Source: Floricoccus tropicus (GTDB lineage: Bacteria; Bacillota; Bacilli; Lactobacillales; Streptococcaceae). From it: a stretch of DNA of 64,000 nt. Every line of letters begins with the position of its first letter. Position 1 is the stretch's first letter. Position numbers and translations under genes: made by a program. A model generated the notes under the pieces. It was not told where the DNA came from. It ran no database searches and worked only from the letters and a program-made list of their open reading frames with translations. Where the stretch lies: assembly GCF_001832905.1 (NCBI RefSeq), contig NZ_MKIR01000012.1:329965-393964 (forward strand). Reading direction: 5' to 3'. Below are positions 1 through 9,923 of the stretch, piece by piece.

Positions 1-256
1 CTGCAAGGCAATCCTCTACCAAGATATAAGGATGATTTTCAATTTCAACTTCTGATAGAGTGACTACTGCACCATTTTCAAAAGCAGTCTCGATAAAATC
101 ATGTCCATCACGTTCCCCTTTTAAAGGTAAGAAGATATCACCTACCTTTATTTTTCTACTATCAAACTCAATGCCACTTAATTCAATATTAGGAAACTTT
201 TCAAAATTATTCTGAGCATCAACTGCATCAGCAAGCTCATAAAATTTCAATCTCAT
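1..256 (-). CDS. murF: UDP-N-acetylmuramoyl-tripeptide--D-Ala-D-Ala ligase MurF (N-terminal part, cut by window edge)
   Basis: MurF adds D-Ala-D-Ala to the UDP-MurNAc tripeptide in the cytoplasm, the last soluble step of the peptidoglycan precursor. About 85 N-terminal residues are visible. They carry the usual Mur-ligase first-domain signature ([17 protein letters not shown], then a GHDF motif); the ATP-binding domain lies beyond base 1. The ATG overlaps the ddl stop as ATGA, so the two genes, which make and use D-Ala-D-Ala, are translationally coupled. It is the last visible gene of the pbp2B-recR-ddl-murF operon. Confidence 0.9.
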   Translation of the reverse strand, partial: MRLKFYELADAVDAQNNFEKFPNIELSGIEFDSRKIKVGDIFLPLKGERDGHDFIETAFENGAVVTLSEVEIENHPYILVEDCLA

Positions 257-1296
257 TTCAAATGTCCTTCACGAACTTCAAATGCTTCTTTAGCAAGAAT
301 AATCAATTGTTCAATTAAATCAGCATATGGAAGTCCCATATTTTCCCATAAAAGTGGATACATTGAATATTGTGTAAATCCTGGAATTGCATTAATCTCA
401 TTAAGATAATATTTTCCATCTTTTGTTAAAAAGAAATCACATCTACTCAATCCACTTCCATTCACTGTACGATAAGCGAGCTCAGCATAAAAACGGAGTT
501 CTTCCATAATTTTCTCATCAACATGAGCAGGAATATCCATTGTAATCTTATTATTGATGTATTTTGAATTGTAGTCATAAAAGGCTACATCTTTAACAAC
601 TTCTCCTGCAAGAGTTGATTTAACATTCAAATTGCCAAGTACCGCAACTTCAATTTCTCGGGCATCAACACCTTGTTCAACTGCAATACGATTATCAAAT
701 TTAAAGGCTTCTCGGAGTCCTTCCTCAAGTTTATCGGCAGAATCAATTTTAGATACTCCAACACTAGACCCCATATTCGCTGGCTTAACAAAAACAGGAT
801 ATGTTAATTTTTCATTAACTTCAACCATCTTTTCATTAATTGACTCTGAACCTACAACTGCAACATAAGGAACTTGTGGAACTCCAACAGCATCAAGTAC
901 ATGCTTAGTCATAATCTTATCCATAGTAACACTAGCCGCAGTAATATTTGGTCCAATATAAGGCATTTTTAATATTTCTAAAAACCCTTGTATTGACCCA
1001 TCTTCACCCATAGGCCCATGAAGTACAGGGAAAACTACAGCACCTTCTTCATAAATATCACTTGGCTTAATTTTTGCAGATAAGTCAATTGAAATGTTAG
1101 TCATTAATTTTTCATCATCCGCAGGTTTTTCATCAAATTCTTGTGTTTTAATAAAATCACCATTGTGACTAATAAAAAATGTCTTCACAGTGTGTTTTGA
1201 ATAATCAACAGCCCTCATTACGCTTTCAGCTGATAGCACTGAAACATCGCGTTCTGCACTACGTCCACCATACAATAAAATCAAAACTTCCTTCAT
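253..1296 (-). CDS. ddl: D-alanine--D-alanine ligase
   Basis: This ATP-grasp enzyme joins two D-alanines for cell-wall precursor synthesis. Its 347 residues match the usual Ddl length. The N-terminus has the substrate-loop motif [17 protein letters not shown], the ATP-grasp core shows GSSVGVSKI, and the C-terminus has the metal-binding [17 protein letters not shown] ribosome-binding site precedes the ATG. It follows recR by 29 bases and overlaps murF by 4. The Ddl/MurF pairing is typical of lactococci and streptococci and leaves little doubt about function. Confidence 0.96.
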   Translation of the reverse strand: MKEVLILLYGGRSAERDVSVLSAESVMRAVDYSKHTVKTFFISHNGDFIKTQEFDEKPADDEKLMTNISIDLSAKIKPSDIYEEGAVVFPVLHGPMGEDGSIQGFLEILKMPYIGPNITAASVTMDKIMTKHVLDAVGVPQVPYVAVVGSESINEKMVEVNEKLTYPVFVKPANMGSSVGVSKIDSADKLEEGLREAFKFDNRIAVEQGVDAREIEVAVLGNLNVKSTLAGEVVKDVAFYDYNSKYINNKITMDIPAHVDEKIMEELRFYAELAYRTVNGSGLSRCDFFLTKDGKYYLNEINAIPGFTQYSMYPLLWENMGLPYADLIEQLIILAKEAFEVREGHLK

Positions 1297-1325
1297 ATCA
1301 TACCTCCCATTTACAAATAGTAAAC

Positions 1326-1922
1326 TTAAATTTCCTTTCTATTTTCAACAGCCTTTAATAATGTTACTTCATCCGCATATTCAATATCACTACCTACTGC
1401 AAGACCACGAGCCAAACGAGTTACTTTAATACCAGATGGTTTAATTAGGCGCGATAAATATATTGCTGTAGCTTCCCCTTCACTTGTTGCATTAGTAGCT
1501 ATTATGACTTCCTCAACCTGACTATCAATCAGCCTAGTTATCAAGCTCTTAACATTGATATCATCTGGAGATATCCCATTCATAGGAGAAATAGTACCTT
1601 GCAATACATGATATAACCCGTTGTACTCTCTTATTTTTTCAATTGCTAAGACATCCTTACTATCTTCAACAACGAAAATTGTACTTCTATCGCGATTCTC
1701 ATCTGTACAGATACTGCAAGGATCTTGATCAGTCAAGTTCCCACAAACACTACAAAATTTCAAATCACGTTTTGCAGATAAAAGATTCTTAGCAAATAAA
1801 TTTACATCTTCGTCATCCATTCCAATTGTATAGAAAGCTAAGCGAATTGCAGTTTTTTGACCAATTCCTGGAAGCTTACTATATGATTCAATTAGTTTAG
1901 CAATTGGTTCAGGATAGTACAT
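1326..1922 (-). CDS. recR: recombination mediator RecR
   Basis: RecR works with RecO (and RecF) to load RecA on gapped DNA. The 198-residue protein has the family order: helix-hairpin-helix near the start ([14 protein letters not shown]), a four-cysteine zinc finger around residues 57-72 ([16 protein letters not shown]), then a Toprim domain beginning [20 protein letters not shown] lies about 11 bases before the ATG. The gene sits 29 bases after pbp2B, a neighbour pairing conserved in streptococci and lactococci, so the two are probably on one transcript. Confidence 0.96.
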   Translation of the reverse strand: MYYPEPIAKLIESYSKLPGIGQKTAIRLAFYTIGMDDEDVNLFAKNLLSAKRDLKFCSVCGNLTDQDPCSICTDENRDRSTIFVVEDSKDVLAIEKIREYNGLYHVLQGTISPMNGISPDDINVKSLITRLIDSQVEEVIIATNATSEGEATAIYLSRLIKPSGIKVTRLARGLAVGSDIEYADEVTLLKAVENRKEI

Positions 1923-1951
1923 AGACTATCTCACCTCCTTTCCCTTTCCAT

Positions 1952-4054
1952 TTATTTAAATCCATACATGCTATTGTAAAGATTAACAATATCACGTGCG
2001 ATATAGTGATTAACGTGAGTATATGCATCAGTTAAATCCGGTACCATTGCCCCTATTGCAATTTGGGGATTATCTGTTGGAGCATACGCCACAATATTAT
2101 TTGCAGTAGTTGCAATAGTATTACCATTTAAATCAGTTGTAAAAGTTTCAGCAGTACCAGTCTTAGCACTTATGGGAACACTTTCTCCTTGACCGACTTC
2201 AAGACCTGTAGCTAATGCACCACCATGTACTACCCTATAAAAACCTTCTTTAATTAGTGCCATGTTATCTTTTGAAATATTAACCTTGTTTAATTCTTTA
2301 GCATCAATGGCTTTAACTTCTTTCCCGAATTTATTTCCATCTGAACCATCATATATCCCTGATACAATATGTGGTGCATAACGTGTGCCACCATTTGCAA
2401 CAGTCGCCGCATACTGAGCAAGTTGAAGAGTAGTATAAGTATCATACTGACCAAAACTGAGGTCTAGAAGCGAACCAGCACTTGATTTTTCAGCAGAAGG
2501 TACCAGTCCTCTTGTCTCACCTGGTATATCAAATCCAGTTAAAACACCCATTCCATATTCTCCGAAGCCTTCTCTCAACTCTTTGAAAACTTTATCTTTA
2601 TTAGTAGGGTCTAGATTCATATTATAGTAATACGGCTGCCCCATCATTCTTAATGTAAGTTGAAGCATGTAAGTATTAGATGAATATTCCAATGCTTGGA
2701 CCGCATTAATAGGTAAACTACCTCCATTGGTAAACCATGATTGCTTAACTGGACTTCCAGCAATTTGAATTGGTTGATCTACAAGTATCTCATTTCCAGT
2801 TATTGCACCAGCATTCCATCCACTTGTTAGAGTTGCACCTTTTACAACTGAACCAGGTACAAAAGCTCCTGTAAATGTTTGAAGTGAATCCTTAGTCAAC
2901 TCTCCGGTCTCTTTATTTTGAGAAAGACCAGCCATAGCAAGTACAGAGCCATCATTTGGATTCAATACCACCGCATAAGCTCCTTCAGAAACATTTGCAT
3001 GTCCTTGTGATTTAGCTTGTTGAAAATATTTTTGTAAAATATTTTCAACACCTTCTTGGAATTTTAAATCTATAGTTAATTTTAAATTTTTCCCTGGCTG
3101 TCCTTCAGATATAACTTTATTATCACTAATATTCCCATTTTTATCTAAGTATACTTCACTGATTTTTCTTGAACCTTGTAAATATTCTTCGTACCCTTTC
3201 TCAACATAACTTGTACCTACTCTATCATTTCTTGAATAGCCTTTGCTTAAATATGTATCAAGTTCTTCCGCTGGAATTCCAGCTCTCTCAGAGGAGATAG
3301 TTCCCAAAAGAGAACGAAGAGCCGTATTTGCATACTCACGTTCCCAATCGGTACCAATGCTTATACCTGAAAGGTTACTCTCATTTTCAGCAATTGTTGC
3401 AATTTGAACGTCTGTCAAGTCATCTGAAATAATTACAGTAGTATTAAAATTAGAAGTAGCATTCATTCTTTTAAAGATTTTAGCAGCTTCTTCTAGTTCA
3501 GGAGAAAAAATTATCTGATTATCAGTAACCTTAGATATATAAAGTGCATAGAGACTTCCTTCAGAAAGTTTATCACCAGTTTTCTTGTCATATTTTTCAT
3601 CAGTAGTAGTAGCTTCTTGTATTTTTCTTAAATTATCAGCGTTTGCTAGATAGAAATCTTTTTTATCTCTTTCTGTTAAAGGTTCATTTTCCAAAGCACC
3701 TGGAATTATAGTTACTAACTTTTCAGCTACTTTTCTCATTTGATCTGCACTTATCTTATTAGATCTAGTAAACTTTATAGCTGTTTTTTCTTTATTACTA
3801 ACTAGTACAGTACCACTTGCATCATATATTTGACCACGAGGTGTAGCTTCAACAACCTTTGTTACTGATCCTGCCTCTTCTAATTTTTTCAAATAAAAGT
3901 CATGATGAACAATTTGCATATTATAAAGCCTTGCTATTAGTATAATAAACAAGGTAAAAATAAGGAAAAACAGCAAATTTATTCTCATCGGAATTGCTTT
4001 TATCGAATTTCCGACAGACTTATTTTCTTTTTTATTTTTATCATTTTTAGACAT
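1952..4054 (-). CDS. pbp2B: class B penicillin-binding protein 2B
   Basis: A 700-residue monofunctional transpeptidase that cross-links peptidoglycan, probably with an elongation or division machine. It has a basic cytoplasmic tail, one membrane anchor (about residues 25-45), a dimerisation/pedestal domain (RGQIYDASGTVL) and a C-terminal transpeptidase domain. The three penicillin-binding motifs are present: SVVK (nucleophile Ser), SSN and KTG (SAKTGTAETF). It is the first gene of an operon with recR, ddl and murF. An AAGGTGG ribosome-binding site precedes the ATG. A TAAAAT element with an upstream TG about 30 bases further up is a plausible promoter. Confidence 0.94.
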   Translation of the reverse strand: MSKNDKNKKENKSVGNSIKAIPMRINLLFFLIFTLFIILIARLYNMQIVHHDFYLKKLEEAGSVTKVVEATPRGQIYDASGTVLVSNKEKTAIKFTRSNKISADQMRKVAEKLVTIIPGALENEPLTERDKKDFYLANADNLRKIQEATTTDEKYDKKTGDKLSEGSLYALYISKVTDNQIIFSPELEEAAKIFKRMNATSNFNTTVIISDDLTDVQIATIAENESNLSGISIGTDWEREYANTALRSLLGTISSERAGIPAEELDTYLSKGYSRNDRVGTSYVEKGYEEYLQGSRKISEVYLDKNGNISDNKVISEGQPGKNLKLTIDLKFQEGVENILQKYFQQAKSQGHANVSEGAYAVVLNPNDGSVLAMAGLSQNKETGELTKDSLQTFTGAFVPGSVVKGATLTSGWNAGAITGNEILVDQPIQIAGSPVKQSWFTNGGSLPINAVQALEYSSNTYMLQLTLRMMGQPYYYNMNLDPTNKDKVFKELREGFGEYGMGVLTGFDIPGETRGLVPSAEKSSAGSLLDLSFGQYDTYTTLQLAQYAATVANGGTRYAPHIVSGIYDGSDGNKFGKEVKAIDAKELNKVNISKDNMALIKEGFYRVVHGGALATGLEVGQGESVPISAKTGTAETFTTDLNGNTIATTANNIVAYAPTDNPQIAIGAMVPDLTDAYTHVNHYIARDIVNLYNSMYGFK

Positions 4055-4155
4055 ATATACCCACCTTAAATACTGTTTAATTTTACACTATTTTTAGTAA
4101 TTATTAAAGTTTTAAATGGGGTCTAAATGTAAGTAAGCATGCAGTATAGATTAAT

Positions 4156-4413
4156 TTATAGATCCTTATACCACTCGGTAACTTCATTATTAATTAAAAG
4201 TTCAAGACCTGTTGCATCATCACTTGAAATAATTTTCCCTTCAAAAGAACAATAAAGGCTTTTAGCACATAAACTACACTGACTTAAACAATCACTAACC
4301 AAAATATCAATATCGCTTCTTTCTTCTAAATGTTCTAAAACTATTTGACTTCCTTTGAGTAAATTAAATTGACAGAACTCCACTAGTGGTAACATCACAT
4401 ATTTCCTTTTCAT
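4156..4413 (-). CDS. DUF1450 family cysteine-rich small protein
   Basis: An 85-residue cytoplasmic protein matching the DUF1450 (YuzB-like) family, of unknown function. Five cysteines stand out: one near residue 14 (FCQF) and a cluster DCLSQCSLCAKSLYC, which could bind a metal or Fe-S group; that is inference only. It lies between pbp2B and gpmA on the same strand but about 100 bases from each, so it is probably a single-gene unit. Confidence 0.75.
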   Translation of the reverse strand: MKRKYVMLPLVEFCQFNLLKGSQIVLEHLEERSDIDILVSDCLSQCSLCAKSLYCSFEGKIISSDDATGLELLINNEVTEWYKDL

Positions 4414-4478
4414 TCTTAATATATCTATCTTACTTTATAACTTAATCTTTGACAATGGACGCGACTTATTTAACAAAA

Positions 4479-4506
4479 AAATCATAAGACAAAAGTCCTA
4501 TGATTT
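4479..4506 (-). terminator. intrinsic terminator of gpmA
   Basis: On the minus strand a 12-bp stem (AAATCATAGGAC / GTCTTATGATTT, one G-U pair) with a TTTT loop is followed by a run of T. It lies 18 bases after the gpmA stop codon. Confidence 0.85.
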
Positions 4507-4524
4507 AATTTAAATAATTAAATA

Positions 4525-5220
4525 TTATTTAGCTTCCAAATAGTATTCATCAACGATGTTTAAGTTTTCATCTAATTCAAATACTAGTGGTGGGAAGTTT
4601 GGAATTTCAACATCCATAATTTCATCATCTGATAGATGTTTGATATGTTTAACAAGAGCACGGATTGAGTTACCATGAGCTCCAACTAAAACGTTTTTAC
4701 CATCTTTAAGAGCAGGTGCAATTTCATCTTCCCAGAATGGAAGAGCACGTTCAAGAGTAACTTTTAAGTTTTCAGCATCTGGTACAACTGAGTCATCAAG
4801 TTTTGCATAACGACGGTCAGAATGTGCAGAGTATTCGCTATCACGTGGCATATCTGGTGGTAGTGTATCATATGAACGACGCCAGATGTGTACTTGTTCG
4901 TCACCGTATTCAGCAGCAGCGTCAGCTTTGTTAAGACCAGTAAGTCCACCATAGTGACGTTCATTTAAGCGCCAAGATTTAAGAGTTGGTACCCAAAGTT
5001 GATCAGAATACTCAAGAATATAGTTTGTAGTCTTGATAGCGCGTTTAAGAACTGAAGTGAAAGCAACATCGAATTCGATTCCTGCTTCCTTAACAAGTTT
5101 ACCAGCAGCGATTGCTTCTTGAGTTCCTTGTTCAGCTAAGTCTACATCTGCCCAACCAGTGAAAAGATTCTTTTCATTCCACTCAGACAAGCCATGACGT
5201 GCAAAAACTAATTTTACCAT
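4525..5220 (-). CDS. gpmA: 2,3-bisphosphoglycerate-dependent phosphoglycerate mutase
   Basis: This glycolytic enzyme interconverts 3- and 2-phosphoglycerate in the cytoplasm. The 231 residues match the dPGM family length. The catalytic phosphohistidine motif appears as RHGLSEWN (residues 9-16), where many relatives have [22 protein letters not shown] carries the catalytic Glu, and the second catalytic His is in [16 protein letters not shown] precedes the ATG. It is monocistronic, with its own terminator, as expected for a highly expressed glycolytic gene. Confidence 0.96.
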   Translation of the reverse strand: MVKLVFARHGLSEWNEKNLFTGWADVDLAEQGTQEAIAAGKLVKEAGIEFDVAFTSVLKRAIKTTNYILEYSDQLWVPTLKSWRLNERHYGGLTGLNKADAAAEYGDEQVHIWRRSYDTLPPDMPRDSEYSAHSDRRYAKLDDSVVPDAENLKVTLERALPFWEDEIAPALKDGKNVLVGAHGNSIRALVKHIKHLSDDEIMDVEIPNFPPLVFELDENLNIVDEYYLEAK

Positions 5221-5295
5221 TTGTTAGTGTCTCCTTTTAGTGATTTATTTGACAAGTCCATTTTACAGTATTTTTCAGAAAAAATCTAGAAACTC

Positions 5296-6201
5296 TTAAA
5301 ATTTATTCTTTTCAAAATAGTCTTCTAAACTTGCTCTATATGACTGAGCAAATTTACTCAAATCATGACTTTTTTTCTTAAACAGAATCAAGGCATTTTC
5401 ATTCCCATCTTCAATCGATAAGACAGCAATGTTATGAACACTTTTACCATCAATAAATCCACTACCCGTTGCATAGCTATCAGTTCGCTCCAAGATACCA
5501 TTCAAGGTGGCACGGTCGGTTACATTATAGATTAGAGTATCCTCAAAAGTTTCAACAAGGTCTTCTGAGTAATACAAATATTGATCACTTTCTTGTGTAA
5601 AACGTGCACGACTTAGGCTTTTTAAATCTTCAGTATAAATCTTATCCTTTTTCGTAAGTGGATGATCATTTCTCACATAAATATGTGTTTTAAAGTTCAT
5701 TAACTCGATCTCTTCAAGTTCTAACTTATCAAGCATTCTCATAATACCTGCTCGATTATATTTATTTAGATAGGCTATTCCAACTTCACTATGTCCATCA
5801 GCCACTTCTTGTAAAATGTTAAACGTTGTACTCTCAAAGACACGGAAATTCTTCACTTCAGGATTTTTATTAGTGAAATCAACTCCCACAGGAGCAAGAA
5901 AATCATAATGCTGGCTTGCAACTGAAAATGTTTTTGCTACCTCATCGTTTTTTGTATATCGTGATTCAAAAGATTCAAAATTTCTTAAAATTGTTTGAGC
6001 TTGTTCATAGAAGCGCTCCCCTTGTGGTGTTAATACTGCTCCACTATTTGTACGTTCAAAAACTAAAAATCCAAGTTCTTGTTCTAAGTCTTTAATTGAA
6101 ATTGATAAATTTGGCTGGCTTACAAATAATTGCTCGCTAGCTTCCCTAAATGTTCCTGTATTGGCTATTGCAACCACATATCTAAGATGTTTTATATCCA
6201 T
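5296..6201 (-). CDS. LysR-family transcriptional regulator (FhuR/CpsY-like)
   Basis: A 301-residue LysR-type regulator with a winged helix-turn-helix at residues 1-60 (FREASEQLFVSQPNLSISIKDLEQ) and a substrate-binding domain behind it. The start is the ATG giving MDIKHLRYVV, preceded by AGGA; an in-frame upstream extension lacks a ribosome-binding site and is ignored. It lies 80 bases after fhuD on the same strand, at the 3' end of the iron-hydroxamate operon. In lactococci a LysR gene (fhuR) sits next to fhu genes, so control of iron or sulfur-linked uptake is likely but unproven. No clear terminator separates it from fhuD. Confidence 0.85.
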   Translation of the reverse strand: MDIKHLRYVVAIANTGTFREASEQLFVSQPNLSISIKDLEQELGFLVFERTNSGAVLTPQGERFYEQAQTILRNFESFESRYTKNDEVAKTFSVASQHYDFLAPVGVDFTNKNPEVKNFRVFESTTFNILQEVADGHSEVGIAYLNKYNRAGIMRMLDKLELEEIELMNFKTHIYVRNDHPLTKKDKIYTEDLKSLSRARFTQESDQYLYYSEDLVETFEDTLIYNVTDRATLNGILERTDSYATGSGFIDGKSVHNIAVLSIEDGNENALILFKKKSHDLSKFAQSYRASLEDYFEKNKF

Positions 6202-6282
6202 TTTATTCCTACATTTCCATATTTTGCCACAAAAAAATGACGTATCAACTATAGTATACATCATTATTTTTATTTTTCTAGA

Positions 6283-7233
6283 TTATTTATTTGTTTGATC
6301 TAAAATCGCATCAACATAAACTGGTAGTAATTTTTCAGTAGCAGTTGGTCCTGCAAAGTAATAAACTTGATCAAAGTCCATTTGAACTACTTTTTTATCT
6401 TGAACAGCTTTTATTTTTTGCCAAACTGGATTTTTTGTTAAAGCTTCATATTGAGACTTATCAGTATTTTTAAAGTCAATAAATATATAATCTGCGCTTA
6501 GATTAGCTAGGCTTTCAACATTAACCTCTTTAAAGCCACCTGCATCAGTAATTTCTTGCATTTCTTTTGATTGTTTGAATCCCAATCCACGTGTAAGCAC
6601 TTGACCACCACGTCCAAAGTTACTACCATAACTATAAATTTTATTACCCGATAGTTCAATAATAGCAACTGTTGATTTAGAAGGATCAATTCCTTTATCA
6701 GTTAAACGGGCAGTTTCCTTTTTAGCCGTAGCATCGAATTCTTTCAAAAACTCATCTTTTTTATCTTCAGCATTAAATAATTTTGAAAAATATTCAAGTC
6801 GACTATCAATGTCTTTAAAGGCTTTGTCATTATAGTCTAAAAGAATTGTCGGAGCAATCTTTTTGTAATTATCAACCTGATCTTCATCCATCGTGATAAT
6901 TAAATCTGGTTTATCCTCAGCAATTTTTTCAGCGTTCATTGGAGCACCTAGATCTTTAATTTTTTCGGTTGCTTCTTTTGGTAGATGAGGGTTAGCATAT
7001 GCATAAGTATCAGTTCCAATAACATTTTGTCCAAGTGTTACTGCCTCATCTGAATAGTTTTGAACTACGATTTTATTTAATTTATTTGGTATTTCAATTG
7101 TTCCATTTTTTGCCTCAACCTTATGAGTTCCAGTATCTTTCTCCTCCTCTTTAGAAGACGAAGAATTATTTGAACATGCTGCTAAACCAAGGATAACAAC
7201 TCCTGCTAATAATAAGCTAGTAAATTTTTTCAA
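6283..7233 (-). CDS. fhuD: iron-hydroxamate ABC transporter, substrate-binding lipoprotein
   Basis: A surface lipoprotein that captures an iron-siderophore complex (ferrichrome type) for the FhuBGC importer. The signal peptide ends in a lipobox (LGLAACSNN, Cys about residue 20). The mature part is a single periplasmic-binding-protein-2 domain of the FhuD/FecB type. The start codon is TTG, with AGAAAGG 8 bases upstream inside the end of fhuG. fhuG stops 3 bases away, so the two are tightly coupled. The exact siderophore, or heme, cannot be told from sequence. Confidence 0.9.
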   Translation of the reverse strand: MKKFTSLLLAGVVILGLAACSNNSSSSKEEEKDTGTHKVEAKNGTIEIPNKLNKIVVQNYSDEAVTLGQNVIGTDTYAYANPHLPKEATEKIKDLGAPMNAEKIAEDKPDLIITMDEDQVDNYKKIAPTILLDYNDKAFKDIDSRLEYFSKLFNAEDKKDEFLKEFDATAKKETARLTDKGIDPSKSTVAIIELSGNKIYSYGSNFGRGGQVLTRGLGFKQSKEMQEITDAGGFKEVNVESLANLSADYIFIDFKNTDKSQYEALTKNPVWQKIKAVQDKKVVQMDFDQVYYFAGPTATEKLLPVYVDAILDQTNK

Positions 7234-7235
7234 GA

Positions 7236-8189
7236 TTAAACCTTTCTGTTTATAAGGAACACAAAGTACGGAGCTCCTATTAAAGCTACTACAAATCCTA
7301 AAGGAAGTGTACTCGGTGATATGATATTTTTTGCAATAATGTCAGCAAGTAGCATTATAATTACGCCAACAAGCCCCGTGTAAAACAAACGATTTCTTGC
7401 TTTAAAGCTAGTTAAGCTCCTAGCAATGTGTGGTGATATTAATCCAACAAAAGATACTGCCCCAACTGCTGCTACACCGATTGATGTGAAAACAAGCGTT
7501 AAGAAAAATAACTGTTTAATGGTTTTTTCAACATCAATTCCTAAAGATGTCGCAAGCTCTTGGCCCAGAGCAAGACCATCAAGTCGATTAAAGAAAAACG
7601 GAAGAACTAAAAGTCCTAAAAATAAGCAAATCGTTAAAAAGAAAATGTATTTATAATCAGTCATCCATACATCACCTGTTAACCAGATTGCTAACTTTTG
7701 AAAATCAAATGAATTTAAAGTCAATTGTAAAATTGTAATAAGTGATTGGAAGATAGCGGTAATCGCTAAACCACTTAATATTAATCTTAATTGAGAAAAA
7801 TTTTTTCCCATTGTCAGACCTCTTAATAAAAGGTAAGCAATACATGCACCAATTACAGCAAAAGCTGGATAAAGGAATGTTGTCCATGCTGGCATTGTTA
7901 CTTTCTCTGATATAAAAATCAGGAGAACAATAGCAAAACTTGCTCCACTAGTAAAACCAAGCATGCCACTATCAGCAAGTGGATTTAACGATATATTCTG
8001 AACAAGAGCACCGCTAATTGAAATAGCAACTCCTGCAATCAAAACTATCAATAATCTTGGTAATCTAAAATTGAGAATTATAAAGCTCAAACCTGACAAG
8101 TCACCACTTAGTATTTTATCCCCGAAAAGATCTAAAACAATTAAGAAGATTATTGTGAGAATTAGCAAAAGAGTTCGTGATTTTTTCAT
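7236..8189 (-). CDS. fhuG: FecCD-type iron-siderophore ABC permease
   Basis: One of two half-permeases that form the membrane channel of the iron-hydroxamate importer. The 317 residues have about nine or ten hydrophobic segments and the FecCD landmarks: RLPRLL near residue 43, SGALVQNISLNPLADSGMLG, and GLISPHIARSL before the C-terminal helices, the contact for the ATPase. Its ATG overlaps the stop of fhuB as ATGA. It resembles its neighbour FhuB, so the pair works as a heterodimer with FhuC. Confidence 0.92.
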   Translation of the reverse strand: MKKSRTLLLILTIIFLIVLDLFGDKILSGDLSGLSFIILNFRLPRLLIVLIAGVAISISGALVQNISLNPLADSGMLGFTSGASFAIVLLIFISEKVTMPAWTTFLYPAFAVIGACIAYLLLRGLTMGKNFSQLRLILSGLAITAIFQSLITILQLTLNSFDFQKLAIWLTGDVWMTDYKYIFFLTICLFLGLLVLPFFFNRLDGLALGQELATSLGIDVEKTIKQLFFLTLVFTSIGVAAVGAVSFVGLISPHIARSLTSFKARNRLFYTGLVGVIIMLLADIIAKNIISPSTLPLGFVVALIGAPYFVFLINRKV

Positions 8190-9151
8190 ATCCTCAGCCT
8201 CCCTGCTCTATTTACTAGATATAAGAAGAAAGGTGCCCCAAGGAGCATAAGTATACTTCCAACTGGAAACTCGTATGGCTTAAAGAGATTTCTCGCTAAG
8301 AAATCCGCAACTGTAACAAGTACCATGCTTATAAGTGTTGATAAGACGAAGGTTCTTCTAAAAGATGAATTACCAATCAAAGACCTGGCAATGTGTGGGC
8401 CAATAAGTCCAACAAAACTAATGACTCCTACTGTCGAAACTGTTGCTGCACTTGCTAATACCACTAAGAACATAATCAAGAATCTAACAAAAGTTATATT
8501 AACTCCTAAACTTGTTGCAAGTTCAGAGCCAAAACCAATTAACTTGATTTGATTTGAAAAAAGTAGAATTAAGGCAATAAAGACAACTGATGCAAACAAT
8601 AATTCATACATTTTAATTTTGTTAATTCCAGAGAACGAACCAACAATCCACATAAAATACTGTTGTGAATTCTTTTTATAGTAACTAATAGCAGACGCCA
8701 AGCTTGTACAAAAAAGCCCAATTGACGTTCCAACAAGTACTACCCGTAAGGGATCAAAACTATTTTTAGCCGTTAGGAAAAATAAAAGTCCAAAAGCGAT
8801 AGTTGATCCAACTATTCCAACAATTATTAAATGAATTGGATCATTTGGAATACTTAAGGCAAGCGATATGGCAATAGCAAGACTTGATCCACTTGAGATA
8901 CCTAATGTTGACATCTCAGCAATCGGATTCTGTGTTAGATTTTGCATAAGAAGACCACTACCAGAAAGCAGAATAGCAACGCAATATGCTGCTATTAACC
9001 TTGGCATACGGATTTCCATTACAATTTCATTAGACAAAATTCCCTTTAATGGGTAATTTTCAATTCCCTTGGTCAAAGTAAGTAAGCTGATGATAAATAA
9101 GCCAATTAGTAAAAGAAAAATATAACTTAAGAAACTTTTTCTTTTATCCAT
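8186..9151 (-). CDS. fhuB: FecCD-type iron-siderophore ABC permease
   Basis: The second half-permease of the importer, 321 residues and about ten membrane segments. Matching landmarks are IRMPRLIAAYCVA, GLLMQNLTQNPIAEMSTLG and GLIGPHIARSLIG. It overlaps fhuC by 8 bases at its start and fhuG by 4 at its end, so the whole unit is one polycistronic message. Assignment as FhuB rather than FhuG follows gene order and is interchangeable. Confidence 0.92.
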   Translation of the reverse strand: MDKRKSFLSYIFLLLIGLFIISLLTLTKGIENYPLKGILSNEIVMEIRMPRLIAAYCVAILLSGSGLLMQNLTQNPIAEMSTLGISSGSSLAIAISLALSIPNDPIHLIIVGIVGSTIAFGLLFFLTAKNSFDPLRVVLVGTSIGLFCTSLASAISYYKKNSQQYFMWIVGSFSGINKIKMYELLFASVVFIALILLFSNQIKLIGFGSELATSLGVNITFVRFLIMFLVVLASAATVSTVGVISFVGLIGPHIARSLIGNSSFRRTFVLSTLISMVLVTVADFLARNLFKPYEFPVGSILMLLGAPFFLYLVNRAGRLRI

Positions 9152-9923
9152 TTGATACGCCCCAAATCATTGGAGTTTCAGCATATGAATCTGCACCAAT
9201 ATGGACACGAATATCATACGTATCTTTTATCACATTCTCATTAAATACTTCTTTAACTGGACCCTGTGCGACAATTTTTCCGTCTCTCATAGCAATAATT
9301 TCATCAGCAAATCTAGCTACCATATTTAAGTCATGCAACACATAGATAACTGTTTTATTGAGTTTTTTCGCAAACATCCTAAGTAAGCTTAAAACTTCAA
9401 GCTGATGAACAATATCAAGATAAGTTGTCGGCTCATCAAGCAAAATTATTTCACTATCCTGAGCAAGAACCATAGAAATCCACACTCTTTGTCTTTGACC
9501 ACCACTCAAATCCTCAATCTTTTTTGATCTAAGATCCCATACGTTAGTTTCCATCATAACCCGACGTACCATATCATAATCTTCCTTAGATAAATTCGTA
9601 GCGAGCATAGATTGATGGGCAAAACGTCCTAAGCTAACCAAATCAAGAACGGTGATATTTTCAGGCGCAACTGGACTTTGTGGAAGAATCGCCATTATTT
9701 TTGCAATATCAATATTTGATCTTTTAAGCAAGTTTTCATCCTTGAAAGTTACCTGACCTTCATATTTTATCAAACGTCCAAGAGCCTTTAACAATGTAGA
9801 TTTACCACATCCATTTTTACCAATGATTGCAGTAGTTAATCCCTCTTTAATCTCAAGCGAGAGATCCTGTATCACTTTGTTGTTCCCATAACTCACAGTG
9901 ATATTTTGAGCACCAAAGTACAT
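9144..9923 (-). CDS. fhuC: iron-hydroxamate ABC transporter ATPase
   Basis: The cytoplasmic ATPase that powers FhuBG. Starting at the ATG that gives MYFGAQNITVSYG (GAAGGAAG just upstream), it has 259 residues. Walker A is GKNGCGKST, the signature is LSGGQRQR and Walker B is EIILLDEPTTYLD, followed by the His-switch segment VLHDLNMVA. A longer in-frame start 10 codons upstream lacks a good ribosome-binding site. The first 71 bases overlap the 3' end of the upstream XRE regulator gene in another frame. Confidence 0.94.
   Translation of the reverse strand: MYFGAQNITVSYGNNKVIQDLSLEIKEGLTTAIIGKNGCGKSTLLKALGRLIKYEGQVTFKDENLLKRSNIDIAKIMAILPQSPVAPENITVLDLVSLGRFAHQSMLATNLSKEDYDMVRRVMMETNVWDLRSKKIEDLSGGQRQRVWISMVLAQDSEIILLDEPTTYLDIVHQLEVLSLLRMFAKKLNKTVIYVLHDLNMVARFADEIIAMRDGKIVAQGPVKEVFNENVIKDTYDIRVHIGADSYAETPMIWGVSNG

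Noticed and set aside
5269..5283. CodY-like site ATTTTTCAGAAAAAA upstream of gpmA
   Set aside because: Only about 12 of 15 matches in AT-rich sequence; too weak compared with the codY site.
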